Assembly: GCA_018398805.1 (NCBI GenBank)
Contig: JAGFBZ010002253.1
Coordinates: 62,001-126,000, forward strand
Reading direction: 5' to 3'
Source: Hirundichthys speculiger
Lineage: Eukaryota; Chordata; Actinopteri; Beloniformes; Exocoetidae
DNA length: 64,000 bases
This document shows positions 1 to 10,633 of this stretch, in pieces. The notes under the pieces are model-generated. The model did not search any database and had not been told where the DNA came from. It saw nothing but the letters and a program-made list of their open reading frames with translations. Made by a program: the position numbers and the translations under genes. Position 1 is the stretch's first letter. Each line of letters opens with the position of its first letter.

Positions 1-1062
1 TTTTGTTTTGTGTTCGTAAATAAGGCACTAATTGCTAACATGATTGGCTTTTTAACTTTACATGTGGGCCGTTCTACCAAATTGGTACCATTGGGTTGTT
101 GTAACACTGCAAATTAAATTTCACTCTTTAAACTTTTTCAGGCAATGAGTTTAATCACACATGTAACTGTTATTTAAATTATGCATTGGCCATATCAGGC
201 TTCTTTATTGCATTTCTTACAAGATGAGCAGAAGATAGATGCATTTTTCTCAGTCCTGTTACCAAAACGCAAGTAAAAAAAAAAAATCAAGTGTACAAAA
301 CATAAAAATATGAGTAACAGCAGTGAAACTAACAGTACTTGAGTTTTTAAGCATCTTATTAGCAAAGGCTAAAAATATGGTGACATCAGCATTCATGCTT
401 AAAACTGGAGGACACTGAGCACATTCTACTGATTTACAAATACACATATTTCTTTAAAAAATATATATATCATGAAAAATATTTAGGTAACAGGACAGTA
501 AGTTACTTTGAGATTGATCTTGTTTCTCACCATTTCAAAATCATGAAATATACAGACAACAAAAAGGGAGAACTTACTTTCTGCCTTCCCACGACCTTCA
601 GAATGTTTCAGTGAGATGTTAGACCAAAGGAATGTTCTTTTTAGGAAGGGGGTTGTTGTGGTAAACAACAACAATGAACATACATACACACACGCACACA
701 AGATTTTAATGACTAAACTGCAGTAAAGTGTAGCATTTAAGCTATGGGACAGGTAACAAAGGTTACTTTTCAGTATTTTAGGTGTTTTCATTAATATTTT
801 AAAGAATATATTTGGACTCACAAATGCACAAAACACTTTTCTTAATGATAAAATGCATTTTACTCTAAATGTTCATATATTTAATATGCATAATGTCCTG
901 GAGACACATACACCCATTCAGTAGAACGACTCATGTAGCATATATTACACTCATTTGTGTTGATGAAAGTGATTTTGAGAGATCCACTAAATCCTTGACT
1001 TTTTCAATGTAGATGATATGATTTTTTGCACGGCGGAACGGTAGCGGCTCTCGTCAAATTGG
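1..1062. other. AT-rich stretch with no recognised gene
   Basis: AT-rich sequence with short homopolymers and a small CA-rich patch near 684-700. I see no convincing exon, repeat ends or RNA gene. The short open frames here are the kind expected by chance in AT-rich DNA. Confidence 0.6.
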
Positions 1063-1070
1063 CCTCAAAC

Positions 1071-1837
1071 TAGAGGTCTTCGGAACAACCCAACAACCCG
1101 AAAACCCGAGGTTCCGACCCAACCTGAATCAGGTCTCGGGTCCATTCAAAAGACGTGACTCCGAGTTTGGGTTGGAATCGGTACAGTTAGTCTCGGGTCT
1201 GACAGGCTGGGTCCATGTTTACTCGAGACATGTAAAGATATTGCCGGTGACAGCCAATGTCAGGACTCGGGGTAGTTAAATGATTATTAATTAGCGTGGC
1301 ATGTTTGTTATGAAACAACCGTGTTGCTGTAGCGTGTTATTCCCGGTTTGCCCGGCAGCTGTAAAGCACTACAGATCGCCAACATGACAACGCTGGATGA
1401 GAGAACATATTCACGACACGTCCTGACTGGTGTAGGCTATTAGGGTTAGCAGTTGCTACCAATAGCATCTGTATCCACAAAGACAATAACGACATGGATT
1501 TATTGTTGTTTCTATCACATAGCCTATGTAGCAACTGAACTGGGTAGAAGAAGACAACGTTTAGGTAAGAAAATCAAGTTTTATTCAACGCTAGACAACT
1601 TTTAACAAGAGCAACTAAGGGCTGTATCGTCTCGGCTCTATTCAGGTAACTTGGTTCGGTTTGTGGTTGGAAACCTAAGACTCGGGTCGGGTTGGTTCCG
1701 GGTCCAAATATTGCGGGTCCATTTGGGTTCGAACCCCCAGACTTATGATAATAGCTCGGGTCGGGTCAGTTTCGGGACAAATTTTCACGGATCCAATCGG
1801 GTTCGGGTCCATGAAAGTGGTCCCGTGAAGACCTCTA
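1071..1837. mobile_element. hAT-type non-autonomous DNA transposon, 767 bp
   Basis: The element is bounded by the perfect 8-bp direct repeat CCTCAAAC (1063-1070 and 1838-1845), the TSD size typical of hAT elements. Its ends share an 11-bp inverted repeat: TAGAGGTCTTC on the left, and the same 11 bases read on the minus strand at the right end. Both subterminal regions are dense in CGGGT/ACCCG motifs, as expected of clustered transposase-binding repeats. No transposase domain is visible inside, so it probably needed an external transposase. The element is called from structure; the family name is not known to me. Confidence 0.82.
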
Positions 1838-1845
1838 CCTCAAAC

Positions 1846-2347
1846 ACTCCATTTAGGCCCCTCTGTCCTTTAGGCCCGCCTCTTGTAAAGGCTTTGTGTG
1901 CACCCATGGTCAGCTGAGTGAAAAATGGCACATTGCATCTAGCAAATAAGCATTTAGCCGCTAAAACGCCAGATGTTCTTATCTGATACTTTGTGTTGGG
2001 GACTGCTGTGGAATCCGTAGAACTGGAACATGTTGAACAGAAATGCACATCCTAAGCATATTAAAAGTTTCATAGTTAGCATGTAAGCATCACTCTATTA
2101 GACTATGAAGCAAATGTCGCATACCTGCAGAAGCTAAATGCACAAGGCGCAAGATGTAAATATGGACATTTTGAAGTTCATTCTGAGTTTATAAAGTGGT
2201 TTCTAGAAGAGATGAAGGCGAGTGATGCATGTACGTTGCCAAGAAGCTGTCTTTCCTATTCTGTGTATATGCCAGTAAATACTTTTTGATTAGGGAGAAG
2301 CAGTTCTTATCCGATTACATTGATTAATCAGTGGAATATTTAAGATA
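1846..2347. other. Unique-looking stretch, nothing recognised
   Basis: Mixed-composition sequence between a hAT element and an interspersed repeat. I see no coding, RNA or repeat signal that I can defend. Confidence 0.5.
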
Positions 2348-2640
2348 GTATCCATCCATCTTTCCATTATCTGCTTAATCCTATGCAGGGTCACGGGGAT
2401 CTGCTGGAAGCTATCCCAGCTCTCTTTGGGTGAAAGGCAGTGGTACACCCTGGACGGGTCGCCAGTCCATCGCAGGGCCACATATAGACGAACAACCATG
2501 CACACTCAAAATCATTCCTACGGACAATTTAGAACCACTAATTAACCTGACATGCATGTCTTTGGACTGTGGGAGGAAGCTGGAGTACCTGGAGGAAACC
2601 CATACAAGAACAAGGAGACCATGCACACTCCACATATAGC
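2348..2640 (-). repeat. Abundant teleost interspersed repeat, copy 1
   Basis: It starts with CCATCCATC at the left and runs through text typical of this very common fish repeat: the GGGTCACGGGG block, a 'GTCGCCAGTCCATCGCAGGG' block near 2458-2478, and 'TTTGGACTGTGGGAGGAAGC' at 2561-2580. The CCATCC edge is the reverse complement of a GGATGG tail, so the copy lies on the minus strand. The 57.1-57.3 kb copy is the same family in the opposite direction. The open frames across it are not genes. I leave the class open (LINE-derived 3' end or SINE). Confidence 0.7.
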
Positions 2641-3108
2641 TGCCCCATATAGTATTCAATTAGTAAAATTAATCAGTAGTTGCAGCCTCTGTCGCCTGCT
2701 GGAGTGGCTTATTTCATTATGTGATACAGTCCTAAATGTAGAAGTCACCCACTATCTGATGTTTGTCTTTCCTCCATACGTTGCTGTTGTTTACACACTC
2801 CATACAAGTTTGTGACAAAATCTGCTGTAGTAATAGTATTGTTTTCAGTTTGGAAAACAGCCTGGGAGTCGAATGCAACATTGTTTGAGTCAGCTCTTCT
2901 TCAGAAGCGCTCTCTTGTTCAGTCATGTACGGCTTAATTATTTCAACACAGAAACACCCGTTGCATCGCATAGCGGACTAAACTCTGCAGAGTTGAAAGA
3001 GATGAGAAAGATTCAGTTATCCGCCGGCGGGCAAAGTTCGTCCACCAATTACATGAATAATCAGGCTATTTTTAAGCTCATGAGAGTTTATTTTCATCGA
3101 AGAAAAAT
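2641..3108. other. No gene recognised
   Basis: Mixed sequence with short open frames without family resemblance. Nothing else is supported. Confidence 0.5.
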
Positions 3109-3746
3109 GTATCCATCTCTACATTTTATACACCTGGCTCTAGGGATGGGAATTAATAAGATTTTTCCGAATTCTGATTCCATTATCGATACTGTTTAAC
3201 AATTAGAGTTCTTTATCGATTCTAATTTCTAAACTGTTTTATTACCATCAATTTTTTTTACTTAGAAGTCACGAGCCTTACAAACTCAACAGCGAGGTCA
3301 AAAGAGGCCCAAAGCCTGGATAACGTGTTAACTGTTGTAACATGTAACTGTGCAAATACACAAGAATGTGTAACATTTTACTAACAGATTTTTCCTAATA
3401 GAAATTTAAAAAAATCTCCCTTTTAAAAGGATATATGAGCTCACTAAGCATTCAAAAATAAAAATAAAGGAAGATAAATACTATCAAATACAACGGAACA
3501 GTGCATAGTACAAATCTGCAGATACTATGAAGATATTACGTATTCTTTTGCAGAAAAATAAGCATGTCTAGTAAAGTAGGTAGTGAGCAGTATCGAGTGC
3601 TGCTAGCCTCTGAGCCAGCCAGACTCTCTCTCTCTCGTCACGGTCATCTTCTAAATGTAATGCAGAAAGGATTTGTTTAATAGCGTAGCGTTAATGTTAT
3701 AGCGTGTTTTACAAGGAAGCACATAGGCAGTGGGATAGCTACTTAC

Positions 3747-3977
3747 CAGAGTTGCCAGAGGTGATCTTAGCTGGGTTGAGATCCATCAGTCCGAAGCGCT
3801 TCAAAAACACGACACTCGTAATCGCATGTTGTGTGCGCAAATGTTTCTTCATGTTAGTCGTGTTCCCTCCCGACGCTGTTATCTCCACTTTACAATGACT
3901 GCAAGTTCCCTTTTTGCCATCTTTCTTTGGTGAAGTGGAAGCCAAACTTTGGAGCGTTTGAACCTGGTTGGCGCCAT
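3747..3977 (-). pseudogene. hAT transposase first exon (BED zinc finger), frameshifted
   Basis: An ATG at 3977-3975 opens MAPTRFKRSKVW, matching the start of the second copy at 10814. One extra base shortly after ('CTTCCACTTC' against 'CTTCACTTC') shifts the frame. The rest is readable from a later ATG as KKDGKKGTCSHCKVEITASG followed by an HLRTQH motif. The C-x2-C ... H-x4-H spacing is that of a BED finger, the DNA-binding domain at the N terminus of many hAT transposases, and all four ligands are present. The exon ends at 3747 and is followed on the minus strand by a consensus GTAAGT donor (3746-3741). No later exon is seen, so it is not a working gene. Confidence 0.8.
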
Positions 3978-4020
3978 TGTTGTTTACAACTCCAATGTCC
4001 GTGCTAAACGCACTTAATCA

Positions 4021-4339
4021 TTATCATCATCATCATCGGGTCTCTTGCTCGGCGGTGGGGGTCACGCCATGCGTAGAGCCAATCAGTTTCACCAATCTTC
4101 TCCATTTGGGTCGGTCCAGTACTAGAGGCTCGACTTTAGTCAGCGACAAGCCTAGTTGGTATAGGTCCCTGGTAACATCGTCCATCGATCATGTGCGGGG
4201 AGCACCGCGGGGGCGTTTCAAGCCGGCAGATTCGGGGTCAAAGTGGAGGATAGCGTGAGTGGGGTGTTCGGGAGGGAGTCTTTTGAGATGGCCATACCAG
4301 CGCATCCGTCGCTGTGCTGTCAATTGGGACGCTGCTGTA
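4021..4339 (-). mobile_element. 5'-truncated non-LTR retrotransposon (LINE) 3' end nested in the hAT
   Basis: It is flanked by a 9-bp direct repeat, ACTTAATCA (4012-4020 and 4340-4348). The matching site in the other hAT copy (about 10767-10790) is uninterrupted, so this is a real insertion. The minus strand reads as the last ~105 codons of a LINE ORF2: QLTAQRRMRWYGHLKRLP, later LKRPRGAPRT, then LDRPKWRRLVKLIGSTHG, then a stop and an (ATG)n-type 3' tail. The 'RRMRW.GHL' and 'DR.KWRRLV' patterns are typical of LINE C-terminal tails. One in-frame TGA after APRT marks decay. The clade is not assigned. Confidence 0.82.
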
Positions 4340-4720
4340 ACTTAATCACGTAAGTGCTTAACCGGAATTGACTGTGTGTAAATTACGTAAGATTCGTGCT
4401 GGTTGGATACGATAAGAGAATCGTTAGATAAACTGACAAACGATTCCATGGAATTGAAACGCATGGATCCGGTTCTCTACAGGAAACGGTTTTTGATTCC
4501 CAACCCTACCTGGCTCCTCCTACTCAGGATCATGGAGTATGCTGGTGCCTATCCCACCTCTCTTTGGGTGAAAGGCACATGTACACCCTGGACAGATCGC
4601 CAGTCCATCACAGGTGCCCAAACTTTAGATATGTATAGTTCTGAGAAAAAAAAAAGGGGGCTCATAGGGTATTAATGACTCCTGAAGTGGGACTTTAACA
4701 AAAATATATATGTTTTAAAA

Positions 4721-5335
4721 CACATGTGTTAAACACAAGGCCCGTGGACCAAATGTGGCCCGCCACGTCATTTTATGTGGCCCTCGAGTGCCCTTGTGCA
4801 CTATTGTCTTAAATTTTAAACCGATATTATAAGACTTAAAATAAGCTTATGCAGCTTTAAAGCACATATTGACAATAAACTACATCTCCCATAATGCATT
4901 TCGTCGTTACCCACAACGATAACAGAATATCACCATGAGCAAGAACTCAAGACGATTTTTAGAACTGATGGACGTGAGAAAAACCTGTACAAACTAATCC
5001 CAACATGTCCAAGAAAAGAAAAATTGATGCACAAGAAAAACAGTTTCGTATTTATTTCTATGTTTTCTGTCAAAATGCTAACGTAGATTATACTCTTTAA
5101 CGACTGACACCGCCTCATAACAGAAAAGACATACTGTTTTTTCACCTTGAGATACAAACTTGTATTAGTTTTCCCGTTGATGACAGAATCCGTTATTTAA
5201 CAATAAAATAAGCTGTAGTTTTAATATATTTTGACTTACATTGTATTTTCTTACACTCACGCTGTCAATCTGGCCCTTCGAGGGCAACCATGATGCTGAT
5301 GTGGCCCTCAGGTGAAAATGAGTCTGACACCCCTG
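4721..5335 (+). mobile_element. hAT (Charlie-like) non-autonomous transposon, 615 bp
   Basis: A perfect 8-bp TSD, TTTTAAAA, lies at 4713-4720 and 5336-5343. The right end read on the minus strand is CAGGGGTGTCAGACTCATTT, a terminus very common for hAT/Charlie elements in vertebrates. The left end CACATGTGTTAAACACAAGG is a diverged partner. Subterminal GGCCC/GTGGCCC blocks support the family. Inside on the + strand is the start of a transposase frame at 5005. The AT-rich TSD could match by chance more easily than others, but the termini agree with it. Confidence 0.82.
5005..5100 (+). pseudogene. Remnant of hAT transposase N terminus
   Basis: A 31-codon frame beginning MSKKRKIDAQEKQFR and ending at a TAA. 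The MSKKRK(I/V)DxE start resembles the N terminus of Charlie/ZBED5/FAM200-type hAT transposases, which continue into a CLIC-type zinc finger. A decayed, frameshifted trace of that segment may follow at 5101-5165. It has no catalytic region. It belongs to the element at 4721-5335. Confidence 0.55.
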
Positions 5336-5343
5336 TTTTAAAA

Positions 5344-7910
5344 AGACATTAAAGGGAAGTGAATGTAGAAATCAAAAAATAAAATTGAAAATTGACTAAT
5401 AGCGTTCACGGCGGCAGCAGACACCTCGTGAACAAGCTCCGCATGGGGCTGTCACAAAGAGGCAGCAGACACAGCAGACCACTTCATCCACTGCAGCACC
5501 TTGATGATTCAAGCTTAGCATCAGCAGATTCCGGCCCACTCAGCGCTGCGCTGTCCTTCCAGCGCATGATCAAATCTGTTCCGACGCTGCCAGCTTGTCA
5601 TTTAATGCCTCAATGAGGTATCCGCACAGACGCGCAAATAATCCCCTCTTTTTTTCGAGAGGGGCCGTGTAAAATGAAAGAAATAAGCGGAGGAAAAAAA
5701 AAATGCTGTGAGAAAGTGATGCCTGCAGCTTAGAACGCAGCGGGAGTTCACTTGATGGCTTGACGCCTCGAGTGCTGACAGCTTTCAAGAGACACTGATT
5801 GCGTTGTCGGCGACTCAAGTCGCTCTCTTTGTAGTCACAGAAATTTTACAATGTATTCTACATATTCTGACAGCTTTTGTACTTGAGTGTTGTACTTCAG
5901 AAGCAGCTTTAATTCACATGCAAGGATAATTGGATAAGTTAAAAATAAAAGGGATCGGATGATTAAAGGGTATCTTCTTTGTTGTTTATTTTCTCCCCTC
6001 ATATTTCATGTTTTCCCTTTTGTTTCCCGTGCTGACTCAATAACTTCTTCTCATTTGTGTGGAGCTGAAAAGGACAACGCAGAATCCCTTGGGTTGCATA
6101 ATTCTGGGAGACCAGGCTAGCACGTACGTGCACGGGCACGCGCACGGACTACAGTCCGTTCGGCCACACACAATAGTGCCCTCTCTTCTTTCATTACATC
6201 TATGCACAGGTGCAGAGTGCGCTACTGCCTGATGAAAAATAATTTATCAAAGTCTGTGGTGGCACTGCGGCAACCTTTTTCTTCAAATGTCACCTTCAAA
6301 GGGGGCTCCATGCTCACGCATTATTGTTCTAAGGCAACGGAGCCCAGAAATTGCCTGGGGCAACTAAACAAGGCTCCTATTATGAATGCTGTGATTAAAT
6401 GGCCCCCGATGCAGTAACGAATCCCCGGATGACCTCGCCCTACCTTTTAATCTACATTGTGTGGCTGAGAAAAAGGGCAAAGCCACTCTTCTCGCCTATC
6501 AACCTTCTTCTTAATTGATCGTGATATTGCATTGTTTAAGACTTTTAGTGGTTCTGACATTAGATAATGCTGCGGTCCCCAACGCATTAACAGTAGCCCG
6601 AGCTAAGCAGCACTCAGGGGTTTCACGTAACAACCTTGTCTCTTACAAAACACGCAAATTGCTTTGTGTGAAACTTTCTGACATATGGTAGTCTCATAAG
6701 AGGAGATGTTGAGGGTGGATGATTTTCCCTATTTAGCTTAGCCTTCTCATTAATGCTGTTGTGTTTTTCTTAGAAAATGTGCCTTATTTCATTTTTTTTC
6801 ACGTTCTTCCATTTTTTGCTCAGGGTGGGGTGGCAAAGTGGCAAGAAGATCCATGGTTTGGATCTTGAGTGCTGCCTTTCTGCTTAGTTTTTCCGCCCAA
6901 AATCATACAATATTAGATGAACCCCTTTGCTATCCATTGACTTTGGATGGGTTGATGTCAAATGTTGACCAACTGAAGTTGTGGGCCTGTTGTAGAGCAT
7001 TACACCCATCAGAATTTGAGAGACGTTTCTAGACCTCAAAACAAAAGAGTCAGCTCATCGGATTGCAGTTAGACTCCTGGTGCTAGCTAATGACATGTCA
7101 TAGCACTTAGCTTACTTGTGTAATGAGTGTTTATTTGTATGAGGTCACCCACTCTCAAGCATTGCTGCATTAGTCCTGTGTGATTGTCCAATAAGAGTGT
7201 GTTCCATGACGCCCACTTATGCTTATTTAATATAAACAGCTCCTCTAAACTCTATTTTGCCTCTCTTTTTTTTCCCCAAAGTGGAATAGTGGCACAAAAA
7301 AAAAGTCCCACTGCTCTGTCTCAATCCCCTTAAAAAGTCCCACTCTAATGAACTGATAGTAAAAGAAAGGTTTTTTTTTTTCATTACACTTTGATGTTTA
7401 AAACCAGGCCATCAACCACTTTGCAGTATGTTTTAATATCTGCTGAGCTAAAATAGCTTACTGTGAATGAAATAAGGTGGACGTGTCCCAGCTGGTTTCC
7501 ACGCCTGCTCGTTCCACCCATTTGGGAGTATGAAGAAAAAGAGGCATACAAAACTTTCTCTGTGTCTTTATGTTCCTCTTTGAATTAGAGTCTTTTCTCA
7601 GTTATATCACTATTTATGTAAAAGTAGCAAACAGAAATGCAGCGATCAACTCAGCTGTGTCCATGTCTCTCGATCTTCTAGCGTACTTTTCCTTTGCGTA
7701 GTCGTCGCATCTTCTTGTCTGAACACTGAAAGTGGTGCATTACTGCCACCTAGTGGTATGGAGTATTCAGATGAAGTCCCACAGGATGCGGAACGGCAGT
7801 ACCGCATCAGCCGCTGTGAAAACGAGCTATCCAAGTCAATTAATCTAGTCGTACTAGAAGCATTGCACAACACAGCACATTGAGTTGGCAGGAAGTCAGA
7901 CATGAGAATG
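5344..7910. other. Unique sequence, no gene; possible conserved non-coding DNA
   Basis: Long stretch of moderate GC with few repeats. The segments 6040-6480 and 6540-6720 have the balanced, repeat-free look of non-coding sequence under constraint, but this is an impression only. I find no splice-flanked coding segment with family resemblance. A short T run and a CT-rich patch are present near 7260-7275. Confidence 0.4.
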
Positions 7911-7975
7911 TTCAATTCAATTCAATTTTATTTATATAGCGTCTGTTACAATGACAATTGTCTCTAGGCGCGAAT
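7911..7975 (-). repeat. LINE/SINE 3'-tail-like repeat, reverse orientation
   Basis: Begins with repeated TTCAA units leading into TTTTATTTATATAGCG. This is the reverse complement of the 'CGCTATATAAATAAAA' plus TTGAA-tail end that terminates many fish L2-like LINEs and SINEs. Only the tail is clear; the rest of the element is not recognisable. Confidence 0.5.
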
Positions 7976-10625
7976 CTATGTTAGCGAGAATCTCGTGAAA
8001 TTTTAACGCAAAACACCACTATCCGCTCTCACTTGTACGTCGGTGGAAAGACTTCAGAGGGTTTTAGAAAAGATTTGAACCATATATGAGGAAAGGGTCA
8101 GCCTGTAAGTCAAAAAGCACATTTCATTTGACATCATATAATTCGAAAGTATAGTAGATGTCATGATGTCTTTAAATGAGCAGACAGCTGCGCAAACCGT
8201 CATGTGATCTCGAAACGTTCGGGTAAACTGATCTTTTACAAATCCCACCGAGTAGGCAGGGCTTAGATTTAGGACGCTGAGGACGGACCAAAGCCAAAAA
8301 CCAAACCGCAGCAGTTTTTATGTTCGATGGGATTTCCAGCTTTAGTTTGTTAATCAGTGGATGTAACATAGACACAGTGGTTGAAAGGACAGTAAAGGAA
8401 CCTCACCTGCAGTAAACTCCTTGGTATTTGCCGTTATAAAACTTTATCTTTATGGTTCACTTGCATAATGATATATTGACCTTCCAGAGCATGTTTATCA
8501 CTTGTTTGGATGTTGTGAATGAGTTGTTTTTTTTCCTTTTCATTTAATACAGTGATAGGATTCAGCAGTCATATAAGGACGGTCCGTTTTTAGAGCTCCT
8601 TTGACCAAAGCAACTTCCACATGCATTTGGAATTAACTCAAGGCATTTCCTTTGCCAACTAGATGAGGAGAGATCAAATCATTAACCTACATCTGTCGAT
8701 TAAACGGTTTCTCAGATTGCTGTCAGTTTAAATTTGAGTTCCTTTAAAAGAGGATTTAACACATTAAAAGGCTGTCGTTTCTTCACGGCTCCTTTATTTT
8801 TGAGTGAATACCCACAAATTAATGTTGAGAGCCTGCACTTTCAACCCATGTTCATTATACATCTCTAGATTGAGTGGTTTTGTTCCAGTGTTTTCTATCT
8901 GGTACTCAGCTTTATTCTTTTTTTTTTTCTTAAATCTAATCAGCATATTCTTAGCCTCTTCCCCAAGTGCTATTAAGCAAGGCGATTGGTCCCCAGCTGC
9001 TCTAATTAGCTACAACTCTGGTCCTAACGAGTCGCCCTCACATGAGCCTGCGACTAATTTTACTCACAAAAGACAACATTTTATGGAACTAAACAGGCAA
9101 ATCCCTTCCCCGAAGTGTTCAATTGGATGCAGATCCGGCAGTTTGGACAGCTGTGGCATTTGTTTGATATTTTCCTCATGTTCCTCATACTGGTGAATGA
9201 CCGTGCACGTCCCGCGGATGACAGCGCTGTCATCCTGGCAGAAAGCACTTGCATCTGAGAGAGCCGTAAAAAAAAAAAAAAAAAACATATTATGGATTGA
9301 AGGCGATCATTATTCAGCGGCGCCCTCACAGGGGTTGAGTGGTCCGAGAGGGAGCCTGAAAAATGCCCCACGCCTGCTTTCATGAATCATATCTGTAACT
9401 TAGTGAGGCGTGTCCTCTTTTTTGGCAGTTTCATTGTGTATGTGTGTGTGTGTGTGTGTGTGTGCGTGAGATAGAGATTCAGCAGCATGTGAGATAAGCC
9501 TGCCAGGTACCCAGAAACCTTTGAAGTGGGAAGTGAGAGAAAAGGCTGGGGAAAAAAAAGGCACTCCATCTGCTGATAATGGACAAAAAGAAAGTAAAGG
9601 ACTCCTAAATGGAGGATTCATATTGTAACATTTACCTGAAAAACTTTCAAACATCCCACCATTGTGCTCTCAACTTGTGACAAAGGCGTTTAAGAAGCAT
9701 CTAAACTACAAACATTTTACCAGTTAAATATAAAACCCATTCCCAGATGGAGTAAAAAAAACATCTTTCATGCTTTTGTATTCATGCACTGTCATGTTGC
9801 ACATATTAAAGAGGTTGAACCTGAGGGATCCTGCAGGCGAAGTTCTGACCACAAATATTCATGTGCTGTCGGTTGTTGATGATGTTTACTGCACACCCCC
9901 GTCATATATAATCAAGTCTGGCTGAGAGAAAATATACAACATGCCCTTGTAATGCACATAATTCACATAATGAATAATATGAAGACTGGAGTGGAACTTA
10001 AAACTATCAGCGGAGAGCAGGATGTAAAAAAAAAAAAAAAAACAGAATGGAAAAAATGCAGATCACGTAAAAAGTAGAAGCATCTGGTGTAAATATGGAG
10101 CTGCAGTGCTGGATGGTTCCCTCCAATTACAACCCACTTCCGAACAGAAGTGGGAATCTGCGGAAACTATACATTAATAAACAAATATCAAGTGATCTGC
10201 AAGTCTCACAGACATACATCTTATTCACTTTAGGACAGAGAAGACACAAAATGGTGAAATTGAGGAAATGAGCCATCCTCGAAGCGGCACAGAAGACTTC
10301 CTTTCATGTTAAAATATGAGTTTCAATTTCATTTGTAGGAATGTTTACTTACTGTTGGGATGTGTCACTCTCTCTCTCTCTCTCTCGTCCCTGCTCTTGG
10401 TAAATCTAGCCGAAGTAACTTTAGACCCTTGTCCAGATTGTCTCTTGTGACAACTGGATATTGCAAGTGGCACCGTGTCGCACCTCAGCAGTGATGAAAC
10501 TAATTCAGGGTTAAAGTGGTCATCAGGGGAGAGGCGGTCAAGAGACTCAAGGAAGTAAAGATGAAGAAGAAAATGAACAGGCGACAGAGTAAGAGACAAT
10601 AAGCCTGGACAGTAATATTCTGTTT
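7976..10625. other. Unique sequence, no gene recognised
   Basis: No exon with protein-family resemblance. The segment 8560-9180 is repeat-free, with several TAAT-type homeodomain-like motifs, and could be conserved non-coding DNA (inference only). A poly(A) run lies at 9268-9285 and a (TG)n microsatellite at 9441-9464. A CT-rich microsatellite lies at 10369-10386. Confidence 0.4.
9441..9464. repeat. (TG)n microsatellite
   Basis: About 12 TG units in a row. Open frames reading repeated Thr-His across it on the minus strand are artefacts of the repeat. Confidence 0.95.
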
Positions 10626-10633
10626 ATTACCGT

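Larger units (their letters stand above)
3141..4508 (-). mobile_element. hAT transposon with BED-finger exon, copy 1 (1368 bp with insertion)
   Basis: The flanks carry a perfect 8-bp TSD, CCTGGCTC (3133-3140 and 4509-4516). The left end TAGGGATGGGAATT and the right end, read on the minus strand as TAGGGTTGGGAATC, form the terminal inverted repeat. On the minus strand it carries a BED-type zinc-finger first exon ending in a GTAAGT donor. Most of the transposase (RNase H-like catalytic domain and hAT dimerisation region) is absent. Removing the nested LINE piece at 4021-4339 leaves about 1.04 kb, close to the 1015-bp copy at 10634-11648. That copy is oriented oppositely and has the same internal layout, so both belong to one deleted non-autonomous family. 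Confidence 0.88.
3109..4617 (-). repeat. Interspersed repeat copy 2, split in two by a hAT insertion
   Basis: The pieces 3109-3140 and 4517-4617 together match the same repeat as at 2348-2640: a TATCCATCT start, then the GGATCATGGAG block, then 'CGCCAGTCCATCACAGG' near 4599-4615. Between them lies the hAT element at 3141-4508, with its 8-bp TSD. The repeat was therefore present first and was interrupted later. That hAT was in turn interrupted by a LINE fragment. Confidence 0.7.
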
